Shown: piece after piece, positions 6,731-14,262 of the stretch
How the letters are laid out: each line of letters begins with the position of its first letter
How positions within the stretch are numbered: the stretch's first letter is position 1
NCBI GenBank assembly: GCA_964347945.1
Contig: CAYGAW010000052.1
Coordinates: 1-16,072 of the forward strand
Source: CAYGAW01 sp964347945
Lineage (GTDB): Bacteria > Chloroflexota > Anaerolineae > UBA7937 > B3-Chlor
Direction of reading: 5' to 3'
Length of the DNA stretch: 16,072 nt
The notes under the pieces: generated by a model
What the model was told of the DNA's origin: nothing
Databases searched by the model: none
The model's input: only the letters and a program-made list of their open reading frames with translations
Made by a program: the position numbers and the translations under genes

Positions 6731-8671
6731 TCAGTCTTCTTCTGGGTCACCGAAAAACTGCATCAGCTCTTTCGCAATGACTCCATCGATGTCTGGTAGC
6801 GTTTTCATGCCACGGCGAATCCACAACGGAAGGTATCTTTGACAATATTGAGTTGCGAAGCGATAGTCGAGAAAGACGATGGCCCCATGATCTTCTAAGG
6901 TACGTATCGGTCTCCCAGCGGCCTGCGACGCCTTCTTCAAGGCGGGGAGAACATAGCCATACTCGCGGCCGTGATTAGGAAAGCAGGTTTCATAGTACCT
7001 CACCTGGGCACTTGTTCTCGGTGTGGGTTTAGCATAGGGAACTCCGACTACGACTACGGAATTCATTGTGTCGCTTGGATAGTCCGCGCCTTCGGAGGAG
7101 CGTCCTCCTTGTACCCCAAGTAGGACCGCGCCTCCCCGTTTGGCATAGGACTTGAATCGGTTTACTAGCTGGTCATTGTCCCTTGAAGCCATGTCTCTGT
7201 GCTCGGAGAAGAGGGGTTTGTCTATGGTTTCTTCTAATCCCGCTTCTAGCAAGTTCTCTAAGACCCCGTATGATACTGTGAAGATGCCTACGTTGGCTGG
7301 GGTATAACTGACCACTTCGGTGATGCGATCGGCGAGTTTCTTGTACATGCTTCTCGTTCTCTGTTTCATGGCAGTTGTGACGCCACAGCAGGCTAGCGAC
7401 AGAATGTGTTCTCTTGGAAAGGGCGATTCCACAGCTTTTTGGATAGTGGTCTTAGGAAGTCGGGTGATTTTGGCGTAGGATTCCAACGGTTCCAATGTTC
7501 CCGACATCCCTACGCTACAGTATACAGATGAGAAGACTGGGCCTGTCACTTGTGACGGGTCGAGGGCCAGAATCTCGAGTCGAGCCGAAGCTGCACCGGT
7601 TCTTGTGATATATCTGCTCAGAACATGGGTGAAAGAGATATCGTCTGCGGTTTCAAACCACTTCGACAGAAATTCTCCCATCCTGTGGATGTAGGATCGG
7701 GGATATTTTCCATGTTCTAGCAGGTTGCGTTTGATGGCGTGCCCTGTGTTGTGAAGATATTCGAAGAAAGTCATAGGCATATCGATCTCTGCATTGCGTC
7801 TAATAAACTGGAGCAAGAGGTGTGGAGGAACGTGGGCTTCCTCTTGCGTTTGAGCCGCCATCTTTTCGATGATCGATCTGAGCTGATTCGCGAAAACAGC
7901 GAGGTCTGGAACGTTGTGTTTCTTTGCCTCTTGTACCGCCTGCCTCACCACGAATAAAGAGAGAGTATCACTTGCGATGTCGATCGCCGTGCTTGGCAAA
8001 TTATGGGCTTCATCGATGATGAGGATCGTCTGGGTCCACGGCTTCTCAAGACGTTGGAGAAATGCACTCCTGATATTCGGATCGAAGACGTAAAGGTAGC
8101 TCAATGCCGTGACATCAGCTTGGCCGACTACGCGTTTGGTTAATTCATAGGGGCAGAAGCCTTCAACTCGGCAGACCTCTCGGACTTCGGACGATGTGTA
8201 GGCATTTGATGAGACATGGGCCTGGAGCTCGGCGAATCGGTCTGCGGAGCTCTTCATTCTCTCATAGTATGAGCATCCTCCTTGCGCCTTGAGTAATTCG
8301 CAGATCTCCATGGCTGATCCTGCGTCGGCAGAATGTCTGACAATGAGCGGGTGGAAACACATCACCGCTCGGCCCCGGATTGAGATGCCAGAAACCGCCT
8401 GCCTCTTTGTGATGCCACGCAATTCTTCGATCACGCGGTCGTGCTGGCGATGCGTTTTAGCTACGTAGAGTATCTGTAAGTTTTTGTCCTTCGCTATAGG
8501 TAGGCATGCTGCGAGGGCGGCAATTGTTTTGCCTAGGCCGTTGCTGCCTTCCAAGAGAATGTTACGGCCCTTTTTTACGGCGTTGTAGATGGTTTTGATG
8601 AACTCGTCTTGCGACGGTCGTACAGTTGAGTAGGGAAAGTATTCGGCAACTTCTTGGGGCAGTTTCCTCAT
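6731..8671 (-). CDS. XPD/Rad3-type superfamily 2 DNA helicase with Fe-S cysteines
   Basis: This 5'-3' helicase-like protein has 646 residues from the ATG at 8671; an in-frame GTG at 8731 would add 20 and overlap nth by 53 bp. The ATG lies seven bases after the nth stop, near GGAGAT, and puts 'YFPYSTVRPSQDEF' ten residues in, where XPD proteins begin. From this start, motif I is 'LLEGSNGLGKT' (near 39-49) and motif II is 'IIDEAHNLP', with DEAH at 220-223. Between them are Fe-S type cysteines: 'RGRAVMC' (C105), 'EICELL' (C124), 'GGCSYY' (C133) and 'VEGFCPYE' (C173), plus an extra C167. Later elements are 'GMSGTL', 'GVQGGRSSEGADYP' and motif VI 'QAAGRPIR'. The family acts in nucleotide excision repair, or as DinG/Bacterial-XPD-like helicases in replication stress. 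The arrangement suggests co-expression with endonuclease III. Confidence 0.9.
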   Translation of the reverse strand: MRKLPQEVAEYFPYSTVRPSQDEFIKTIYNAVKKGRNILLEGSNGLGKTIAALAACLPIAKDKNLQILYVAKTHRQHDRVIEELRGITKRQAVSGISIRGRAVMCFHPLIVRHSADAGSAMEICELLKAQGGCSYYERMKSSADRFAELQAHVSSNAYTSSEVREVCRVEGFCPYELTKRVVGQADVTALSYLYVFDPNIRSAFLQRLEKPWTQTILIIDEAHNLPSTAIDIASDTLSLFVVRQAVQEAKKHNVPDLAVFANQLRSIIEKMAAQTQEEAHVPPHLLLQFIRRNAEIDMPMTFFEYLHNTGHAIKRNLLEHGKYPRSYIHRMGEFLSKWFETADDISFTHVLSRYITRTGAASARLEILALDPSQVTGPVFSSVYCSVGMSGTLEPLESYAKITRLPKTTIQKAVESPFPREHILSLACCGVTTAMKQRTRSMYKKLADRITEVVSYTPANVGIFTVSYGVLENLLEAGLEETIDKPLFSEHRDMASRDNDQLVNRFKSYAKRGGAVLLGVQGGRSSEGADYPSDTMNSVVVVGVPYAKPTPRTSAQVRYYETCFPNHGREYGYVLPALKKASQAAGRPIRTLEDHGAIVFLDYRFATQYCQRYLPLWIRRGMKTLPDIDGVIAKELMQFFGDPEED

Positions 8672-8678
8672 GCTTCTT

Positions 8679-9341
8679 TTAATCTCCGGGGGTGCTGGAG
8701 GGGCATAACGTGTTGACTGGACAAGGCCCACATATTGGCTTTCTTGCTTTACAGTATTTCCGCCCTAGGGCGATGAGTAAGAGGTGAACCGGAAGGTAGT
8801 CCGTTGAGGGGTATGCGGACTGAAGGGCTTCTCGGACGCCCTCATAGTCAGCATCTGTCGGAGCGAGTCCTAGCCGTTTGGAAACGCGGCGCACGTGCGT
8901 GTCGACCGGGATCGTGGGTCTTCGGGCGCTAGAGAGCAGTACCACATCAGTAGTCTTCGGTCCAACTCCAGGCAGACTCGTTAGCGTTCTTCGGGCTTCT
9001 TCCAAGGGCAGAGAATAAATGAAATCCAATGAGCCCTTATGTTTCTCCAATACTGCCTGGGAAAGCGCTTTGATGACCTTGGCTTTGTTTCTGTACAATC
9101 CTGCCACTCTGATTGCTTGTTCGATTTCATTCTCCTTCACCTCTGCTAAGGCGTCAGGGCTTATTGGAAACCTTCTTGAGAGGTTCTCAAAGGCTCGTGA
9201 CGCGTTTCTGCTGGCTGTGGCTTGAGAAAGCACGGTCCTAATCAGCGTTTGGAAAGGGTCCCGAGGGCGTTTAGTCCATGCTGGACGCGTGAAGTCTTTC
9301 TTGAGAAGACGGAGAATTTCTGCTGCCTTGTCGCGTGCCAT
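8679..9341 (-). CDS. nth: Endonuclease III, DNA glycosylase/AP lyase
   Basis: This 220-residue HhH-GPD enzyme removes oxidised pyrimidines and nicks at abasic sites in base excision repair. The helix-hairpin-helix 'LPGVGPKTTDVVL' contains the Schiff-base lysine K129. The catalytic Asp is D147 in 'IPVDTHVRRVSKRLGL'. The C-terminal [4Fe-4S] loop has the exact C-x6-C-x2-C-x5-C spacing (C197, C204, C207, C213). 'VLSQATASR' near residue 38 aligns with the family 'LSAQATD' element but is one residue shorter. The ATG at 9341 has a clear GGAGG ribosome-binding site (9352-9356 on the minus strand) and a TATA-like CTATTTAG at 9376-9383. The XPD-like helicase follows almost immediately, so the two are likely one transcript. 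A thymine-mismatch specificity, as in some archaeal relatives, cannot be excluded. Confidence 0.94.
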   Translation of the reverse strand: MARDKAAEILRLLKKDFTRPAWTKRPRDPFQTLIRTVLSQATASRNASRAFENLSRRFPISPDALAEVKENEIEQAIRVAGLYRNKAKVIKALSQAVLEKHKGSLDFIYSLPLEEARRTLTSLPGVGPKTTDVVLLSSARRPTIPVDTHVRRVSKRLGLAPTDADYEGVREALQSAYPSTDYLPVHLLLIALGRKYCKARKPICGPCPVNTLCPSSTPGD

Positions 9342-9375
9342 GTATCGAGTTCCTCCGAGATGTGACTTGAAAATT

Positions 9376-9383
9376 CTAAATAG
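9376..9383 (-). promoter_or_regulatory. TATA-like box (CTATTTAG) of nth-helicase
   Basis: CTATTTAG on the minus strand lies about 38 bp before the nth ATG and leaves a short leader carrying the GGAGG ribosome-binding site. It sits back to back with the TATA box of the divergent PAC4-like gene, only 13 bp away. Confidence 0.45.
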
Positions 9384-9396
9384 TGATTGAGAACGC

Positions 9397-9404
9397 TATA
9401 AATA
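9397..9404 (+). promoter_or_regulatory. TATA box (TATAAATA), near-leaderless
   Basis: A strong TATAAATA box is centred about 22-23 nt before the ATG at 9423, implying a leaderless or nearly leaderless transcript. The earlier ATG at 9408 is followed three codons later by TAG and cannot start the gene. Confidence 0.62.
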
Positions 9405-9422
9405 AACATGGCTGGGATCTAG

Positions 9423-9800
9423 ATGACACGGGCAAAGGTTGTTCAGGAAAAGATAGTGGAGGACGATAAGGCGTTCCTTGCCCTTTTCGTGGAGACCAGG
9501 AATGCAAATCTGCTCCTTCTGAGTGAGGGTGAGGACCGGTTGGGCACGGTAGCTGTCGCCTTGCCACAAGCACGAAAACTCATCGGACCTCCCCTTTCTT
9601 CAATTCTTCTTGGAGACCGAAACACCATGATCGCGAGAATCCTTGCTGAACGGCTCTCCCAAAGAACGAAGAAGCTCGCGCTAGTCTCCGTTTTCACGAA
9701 AACTGTTAGCGAGAGGGAAGCCGGACCGATCTTTCTAAAACTGATCGAGAAAACGGCTAGCATTGAGCGTAGAGAAAGTGAATCTACGGCCCCTCCTTGA
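9423..9800 (+). CDS. PAC4-like proteasome assembly chaperone homologue
   Basis: The 125-residue protein resembles proteasome assembly chaperone 4 (PAC4/PSMG4 family), a small beta-sandwich protein that helps order 20S proteasome alpha subunits. The diagnostic segment is 'SSILLGDRNTMIARILAERL' followed by 'SQRTKKLALVSVFTKT' (about residues 59-95). It parallels the human PAC4 pattern of Ser-Leu-Leu-Gly-Asp, then Leu-Ala-x-Arg-Leu-x-x-x-Thr-x-Lys and a Val-Ser strand. An earlier 'LALFVETRNANLLLLSEGED' and 'LGTVAVALPQ' give the leading strands. The match is from memory of the family; direct evidence is limited to these motifs. It stands alone, divergent from nth, with a strong TATA box close to its ATG. 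The last 12 residues are polar and probably disordered. Confidence 0.65.
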   Translation: MTRAKVVQEKIVEDDKAFLALFVETRNANLLLLSEGEDRLGTVAVALPQARKLIGPPLSSILLGDRNTMIARILAERLSQRTKKLALVSVFTKTVSEREAGPIFLKLIEKTASIERRESESTAPP

Positions 9801-9982
9801 GCGACTGAAGCAGCTTGCAGGAACGGGCGATACAGGGAATCAAAAGACAGGGTCAAATGCAGAGCTGGTGTCGACACAACTAGCGCACTGGCAGAGCCTA
9901 TCAGCAGCCCTCTCGTTCCACGATACTAACGAGTGAGAGAATAGCATTTGGCTAATAGATAGCTTGAGGAAGAGCAGAATTC
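9801..9982. other. Intergenic stretch without recognised feature
   Basis: These 182 bp separate the ends of two convergent genes. I see no coding frame with family character, no tRNA-like fold and no clear terminator. Confidence 0.5.
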
Positions 9983-11113
9983 TCAGAAATCGTAGTCGTC
10001 GAGGCTAGGCGGAGTTTCTGCAAGGTTTGCTCGTCTGACAAGCAGCGCCACAATTATCGCTATTGTGAGGAGCACGATTGCCGCAGTTCCTATGAGTATC
10101 CAGTCGTTGGAGATGACCGTGAGCGTGGAGATGTTGCTATCGGCCCCCACGTATTCCCCGTCTCCAGACCAGCTCGCTCGGACTTGATACATTCCACCCG
10201 ACGTCGGTCTCCATACATAAGAATACCCTCCATCAGCGTCAGTCGAGATAGTCGTTAGATCGTCCCACGAAGACGCGTAGAGTCTTATGTATATCGTGAC
10301 GTTTTTGTATGCTTGGGCCGGAGAAATTGCCCCGCTGATTGTGACTGCACTGCTCCCGAGTGTATATGTTGAGGAGAGGGTTAAGGAGAGTGAAGAAGAG
10401 GCGGGTGAGGTGTAACTGGCTGCAACCTGTCCAGGCGACTGTTGTTCACAATTCTCAAGCGGGATGATCCGTGCGGATGCCTCTTCGAATCCCTCCGGGC
10501 ACTCGCCTACTCTCCATCCGTTCTCCCAGTCTCCGCCGGTGCATTCGGCCACGTAATACGGCTTGCCTCTGTAACTGTAATAATGGACTGTCGATCGTGC
10601 GTCGTCTGGCATCTCCGCAAGGTGAACCCCTACGTTCATGTGGCTCTCACTTTCGTAGTAGAGCAGAACAACATCCAGTCCCCCTGCGATCATAATTGAC
10701 GCGGCCGTGTACGAAAAGGTGTCACAATCGCCTTGATTCTCGACGATGGTCTCGACAGGGAATCTTGGATTGGTCTCCACGTAGGGAATCTGGTGGGGAA
10801 TCATCAGTACGCCGTTGGCGAAGTCCTCTTCATTGTTGAAAATGTCCCAGAGATTATCTGCGATCGGCTTCAGAGCGTCAGGGGTCACAAATTGCCCGAT
10901 TTCGTCTAGCGGTATGTTGTGGTTTCTGTTTGAGTAGTACTCATATAGAGAATCGGTCACCGAGACTGTTAAGCGATGACGGGTGGCGCTGTGTGAGGGA
11001 TCTAGAAGCCAGTAAGATTGTGCGTAACTCGTGACCAACCAGGAAGCTGGCACTAAGAAGGTAACCAGCGTCAGCGCCGTGATCACTGTTGCCGCTGAAC
11101 GTTGTGGAGTCAT
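9983..11113 (-). CDS. Membrane-anchored extracellular transglutaminase-like protein with Ig-like domain
   Basis: This 376-residue surface protein has an N-terminal hydrophobic segment (residues 8-32, 'ATVITALTLVTFLVPASWL') that serves as signal peptide or anchor. Then comes a transglutaminase-like cysteine protease fold. The probable nucleophile is C130 in 'ENQGDCDTFSYTAASIM', the His is H158 in 'ESHMNVGVHL', and an acidic partner is E190 or D195 in 'YYVAECTGGDW'. Residues about 240-335 form an Ig-like beta-sandwich ('SSTYTLGSSAVTISGAI', 'GMYQVRASWSGDGEYVG'). A C-terminal helix (337-359) and a short cytosolic tail (RRANLAETPPSLDDYDF) end the protein. The catalytic domain therefore faces outside. 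Substrate is unknown; a peptide or amide hydrolase, cross-linking enzyme or inactive binding protein are all possible. The ATG at 11113 has a strong GGGGGA ribosome-binding site. It stands alone and is divergent from the exporter locus. Confidence 0.78.
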   Translation of the reverse strand: MTPQRSAATVITALTLVTFLVPASWLVTSYAQSYWLLDPSHSATRHRLTVSVTDSLYEYYSNRNHNIPLDEIGQFVTPDALKPIADNLWDIFNNEEDFANGVLMIPHQIPYVETNPRFPVETIVENQGDCDTFSYTAASIMIAGGLDVVLLYYESESHMNVGVHLAEMPDDARSTVHYYSYRGKPYYVAECTGGDWENGWRVGECPEGFEEASARIIPLENCEQQSPGQVAASYTSPASSSLSLTLSSTYTLGSSAVTISGAISPAQAYKNVTIYIRLYASSWDDLTTISTDADGGYSYVWRPTSGGMYQVRASWSGDGEYVGADSNISTLTVISNDWILIGTAAIVLLTIAIIVALLVRRANLAETPPSLDDYDF

Positions 11114-11283
11114 TTTTCCCCCAGATTTGCATCTGCGTGATTGAATTTACTGTTTATGAATCTCTGATCCTTAACGCTATGACTTAGCTCCGATTCGTGC
11201 GAACATGTCTGCAAGAAAGTTCGGAGAACTCATAACCACAATGGAGCGCGAACACCGAAGCTACAACGGAGTCACGTTTTTGT

Positions 11284-11305
11284 TATTAAAACAGACGTTT
11301 TAATA
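11284..11305. promoter_or_regulatory. Perfect palindrome, candidate operator (TATTAAAAC-agac-GTTTTAATA)
   Basis: Nine-base arms match perfectly around a 4-nt spacer. The site lies about 18 bp upstream of the TATA box of the exporter locus, a typical position for a dimeric HTH regulator or activator. The regulator encoded immediately downstream is truncated, so the binder may be encoded elsewhere. Confidence 0.55.
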
Positions 11306-11322
11306 TAGAAAGGTTTTTATAC

Positions 11323-11330
11323 ATATTTAA
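11323..11330 (+). promoter_or_regulatory. TATA box (ATATTTAA) of the HTH-stub/ABC-2 locus
   Basis: ATATTTAA, within a longer A/T-rich run (TTTATACATATTTAATC, 11316-11332), is centred about 29 nt before the GTG at 11356. It predicts a nearly leaderless transcript that would carry the HTH stub and the exporter genes. Confidence 0.6.
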
Positions 11331-11355
11331 TCTAGCATTTGCTTGGTAAAACATT

Positions 11356-11568
11356 GTGAAACCGGTAAAGGTGATAAGGGATCCGGACGCGTTTAAGTTG
11401 TTGGCGGATGAAACCAGGAGGCGAATGGTGTTTCTGCAGAGAGTTGAAGAGATGACTGTAAGTCAAATGTGGTGCGAAGGCGACGTGGGGAAAAGAATAA
11501 GAGAGCACCTTCTGCGTTTTAGTAGGGAAACTTGCCGGAATGACGCAACTTGCCAGCCTATGCTATAG
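11356..11568 (+). pseudogene. Truncated HTH (ArsR-like) transcriptional regulator stub
   Basis: The first 37 or so codons encode 'VKVIRDPDAFKLLADETRRR' and 'MVFLQRVEEMTVSQM', the opening helices of an ArsR/winged-helix regulator ('...DPEAFKLLADETRR.IL.LL...EMTVSQIA..L'). The recognition helix and the rest should follow 'TVSQ'. Instead the frame continues with 'CEGDVGKRIREHLLRFSR' and ends at 70 residues, with no family similarity in this or the other two frames. A deletion or frameshift therefore seems to have removed most of the gene. Translation would start at a GTG close to the predicted transcription start. The stub's end overlaps the ABC ATPase start by 19 bp, so it may survive as a leader peptide coupling translation. 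A bona fide short protein is the alternative. Confidence 0.6.
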
Positions 11569-12587
11569 AGACCCAGAACCTGACCAAGGTATTCGAGAAA
11601 AAGGCCAAGGCCGAGGGAAGCAGCCTTAAAAGACTGTTTGCCAGAGTCAGGCCTAAGAAGGAAGAGACAGTTGCAGTTGACCACATAGACATCGGTATAG
11701 AAGAGGGTGAGCTCTTTGGTCTGTTGGGACCAAATGGCGCTGGCAAGACAACAACAATTAAGCTCCTATGTACCCTTCTCCTTCCTGATGACGGAACTGC
11801 CATTGTCAACGGCTACGATGTGGTCAAGCAGGCCCAGGAAGTACGGAAGTGCATCGGCGTTGTAACGGGAGGAGAAAGGGGCTTGTACTGGCGGCTGACG
11901 GGACGAGAAAACTTATGGTTCTTCTCCCAGCTGTACAATATTCCGGATCGAGAAGCTAACGAACGGATCGACGAGCTGCTAAAGCTTGTGGAGTTGGAGA
12001 AGCGAGCTGACGACCCGGTTGAGAAGTACTCGAGAGGGATGAAGCAGCGGCTACATGTCATCAGAGGCCTTGTCAACAACCCTCCGATTCTACTCCTTGA
12101 CGAACCGACGTTGGGACTGGATCCGGGTGCTGCCAGAGTAATTCGTGACTTCATCAAGGAAAAGTTGCAGGGAGAGCAGCGGAAGACGATTCTACATACG
12201 ACGCATTATATGGAAGAGGCAGATCAGCTGTGCGACCGCGTAGCGATCATTGACCACGGAAAGATCATTGCCTTGGACACTCCCGACAATCTCAAGAAGA
12301 GCCTGCAGCAGACGGGGATCGTGGAGATAAAGGTGTCGAACTTCCAGCACGAAGACGGGCGAGAGATAGAGGCGATGAGCGGTGTCGAAAAAGCGGTTGT
12401 ACTTTTCTCGGATCCCGTCGTTGGTGAAGCCACAATAAAGATCCATGCGGAAGAGGCTGAGGAAGTCATTCCAACCGCCACCGAGTTTCTCATGCGGCAT
12501 GGCGCCCGGATCATCGCTCTCGAACAGACGAAGCCGACGCTTGAGGACGTGTTTATCTCGATGACGGGGAGGAAGCTAAGAGATTGA
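11550..12587 (+). CDS. ABC-2 type exporter ATP-binding protein
   Basis: This 345-residue cytosolic ATPase would power the two permeases encoded downstream. Motifs are Walker A 'GLLGPNGAGKTTTIK' (residues 57-71), signature 'KYSRGMKQRLHV' (159-170), Walker B 'ILLLDEPTLGLDP' (180-192) and H-loop 'HTTHYMEEADQL' (216-227). A C-terminal regulatory region (about 260-345) resembles that of drug, polysaccharide or Nat-type exporters. The Q-loop region reads 'IGVVTGGERGLYWRLTGREN', lacking the usual Gln. The N-terminal insertion 'EKKAKAEGSSLKRLFARVRP' between the first strand and 'AVDHIDI' is rich in basic residues. The start is TTG at 11550, because an in-frame TGA lies at 11541 and other nearby ATGs are out of frame. 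Substrate cannot be told. Confidence 0.92.
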   Translation: MPAYAIETQNLTKVFEKKAKAEGSSLKRLFARVRPKKEETVAVDHIDIGIEEGELFGLLGPNGAGKTTTIKLLCTLLLPDDGTAIVNGYDVVKQAQEVRKCIGVVTGGERGLYWRLTGRENLWFFSQLYNIPDREANERIDELLKLVELEKRADDPVEKYSRGMKQRLHVIRGLVNNPPILLLDEPTLGLDPGAARVIRDFIKEKLQGEQRKTILHTTHYMEEADQLCDRVAIIDHGKIIALDTPDNLKKSLQQTGIVEIKVSNFQHEDGREIEAMSGVEKAVVLFSDPVVGEATIKIHAEEAEEVIPTATEFLMRHGARIIALEQTKPTLEDVFISMTGRKLRD

Positions 12588-13411
12588 ATCTGGCAAGCGA
12601 ATGGCGCACGTTCAAGGCCGTGTTTATACGCAACATGAAGCTCTTCACTGCCTACAAGGCGTGGATCGTGGCAACGGTGATCTGGCCGATTCCGTTGCTG
12701 GCCTTGAACATATACACTTACAGTGCTTTGGGTACGGCTCAAGCGGTCTCAGACGCTTTCACCCAGTATGGGTACCCCTTTGCGGGCACGATCGTGGTGG
12801 GGACGATCGTCTACTTACTCTACAATCGATTACTTTGGGGCACGGGCACGTCCATACAGCGTGAGCGATGGATGGGAACCATCGAGTTGCTCTTCGTCAC
12901 TCCCACGAATAAGATGACGATCCTCCTCGCCTCTGGGGTTTCTTCTCTAGTGGAGGCCTCTTGGTGGATAGTCTGCATATTCTTTCTAGGTGGAGCGATC
13001 TTTGGGCTTCAGGCCGACATTACGAGTGTACTTGCAGTCGTGCTATCTATTGTGTCCACGATGGCCGCGCTGATAGCAGTCGGCGTCTTTTTCGCTGGCT
13101 TCTTCGTTTATACGCGAGCTGCTGACAATCTGGCCTCCGGGTTACAGGCACCGATCCGCTTCTTTTCTGGGGTGGCTTTTCCAGTGAATGCCCTGCCGCA
13201 GATGTTTCAGTACGTCTCTTATCTTATCCCGGTTACATATGGAATATTGGTGCTGCGAAAGGCGATTCTCCAAGGCGCGGGCATAGGCAACATTGTGCTG
13301 GATCTGTTGCCGCTCTATGTCGTGGCTGCTCTCTTTATGGTCGCGGGATACGTTACCCTTAGAATCGTGGAGCGCCGTGCAAAGAAAAAGGGGACCTTGT
13401 ACCTCTTTTGA
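12584..13411 (+). CDS. ABC-2 type permease, first paralogue
   Basis: The 275-residue membrane protein has six hydrophobic segments in the ABC-2 layout, with a cytosolic coupling region 'WMGTIELLFVTPTNKMTI' between helices 2 and 3. That motif (G-T-x-E-L-x-F-V-T-P-x-N-K) also occurs in the next gene, so the two are paralogues and probably form a heterodimer. The TTG start sits in a TTGA overlap with the ATPase stop, preceded by GGGGAGG, so translation is coupled. A conserved 'FSGVAFPVNALPQMFQYVSY' segment near residues 194-213 is typical of ABC-2 exporters of the daunorubicin/Nod type. It ends in a basic tail (ERRAKKKGTLYLF). Confidence 0.9.
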   Translation: MNLASEWRTFKAVFIRNMKLFTAYKAWIVATVIWPIPLLALNIYTYSALGTAQAVSDAFTQYGYPFAGTIVVGTIVYLLYNRLLWGTGTSIQRERWMGTIELLFVTPTNKMTILLASGVSSLVEASWWIVCIFFLGGAIFGLQADITSVLAVVLSIVSTMAALIAVGVFFAGFFVYTRAADNLASGLQAPIRFFSGVAFPVNALPQMFQYVSYLIPVTYGILVLRKAILQGAGIGNIVLDLLPLYVVAALFMVAGYVTLRIVERRAKKKGTLYLF

Positions 13412-14262
13412 GGGGTGTGGCTGTGAACGCGCTCTTTTTGGTTCGCACCTTCTGGGCCTCCTTCCTATCTTCGCTAAAGATGGTCTTGCGTGCTGTCACC
13501 TTTCGAGGTCTCGTGGCTTTTAACCTGTCAGTTCCCTTCTTCTTCATTCTCACGTCATGGATAACGCTCCAAATCATGGGCGGCGGAGATTTCTTCACGG
13601 GCTTGACTGCGATGCCCCATTTTCTGTCGTTCGTGACAATCGGGTTCGCCTTCAACGGATTCATCTTCTCGGCGTCGTTTGGCGGAGCGCATGCCCTTAG
13701 GGGGGATCAGGAGCATGGAACACTTGAACTTGTCTTTGTGACGCCTTCGAACAAGTTGATGTGGTTGCTGGGCAAAATCATGGGTAACTTGGCCTTCAGC
13801 CTCGTGAACTTCTCGGTTATCCTACTTTTAGGATCACTTATCTTCGGCTTCCAAGCTACGGCTCAACCCAATGTCTTACTTGCAGCCCTCTTTGTCTTGT
13901 TGACCATTATCGCTATGACTTCCTTCGGATTTGTTTTCGCGGGCGTATGTTTCATCGCCAAACGGGAGCGCGAACTTAGTCAGGTCTTGTGGACCATGAT
14001 GGTCTTCCTGAGCGGTCTCGCCTTTCCTATAGAGGTGCTACCTGAGTGGGGACAGATAATAGCCTGGGCGTTGCCGATAACTCATGGCGTGCAAGCAACG
14101 CGTTGGGCCCTCCTCTTGGGAATCGGCTTCTCCGATCCCGCTGTACTCAACGCCTTGGGGATGCTAGTCTTGCAGATCGCCATCCTTCTTCCAATTGGGA
14201 TCGCGCTCTACGCGAGGCTTGAGCGAAAGGCTCGAGAAACCGGGGCATTGGGCACATACTGA
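13408..14262 (+). CDS. ABC-2 type permease, second paralogue
   Basis: The 284-residue membrane protein has six predicted helices and the same coupling motif ('HGTLELVFVTPSNKL') and 'LSGLAFPIEVLPEWGQI' segment as its neighbour. Together with the ATPase and first permease it would complete an exporter with one ATPase homodimer and two different membrane subunits. The TTG at 13408 again forms a TTGA overlap with the preceding stop. In-frame GTGs at 13417 and 13423 are alternatives, the latter with GAGGGGTG just upstream. The stop codon lies within the left arm of a long inverted repeat. Confidence 0.9.
   Translation: MRGVAVNALFLVRTFWASFLSSLKMVLRAVTFRGLVAFNLSVPFFFILTSWITLQIMGGGDFFTGLTAMPHFLSFVTIGFAFNGFIFSASFGGAHALRGDQEHGTLELVFVTPSNKLMWLLGKIMGNLAFSLVNFSVILLLGSLIFGFQATAQPNVLLAALFVLLTIIAMTSFGFVFAGVCFIAKRERELSQVLWTMMVFLSGLAFPIEVLPEWGQIIAWALPITHGVQATRWALLLGIGFSDPAVLNALGMLVLQIAILLPIGIALYARLERKARETGALGTY

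Noticed and set aside
8672..8731. GTG at 8731 as helicase start
   Set aside because: It would overlap the end of nth by 53 bp, while the ATG at 8671 follows the nth stop directly and matches the family N-terminus; the GTG is not excluded.
11114..11283. Further gene between the surface protein and the exporter promoter
   Set aside because: No frame of useful length with family character was seen; only promoter-type A/T-rich sequence and a ribosome-binding site for the minus gene were found.
12192..12742. Minus-strand frames opposite the ABC ATPase
   Set aside because: They are antisense to clear ABC motifs and show no recognisable protein features.
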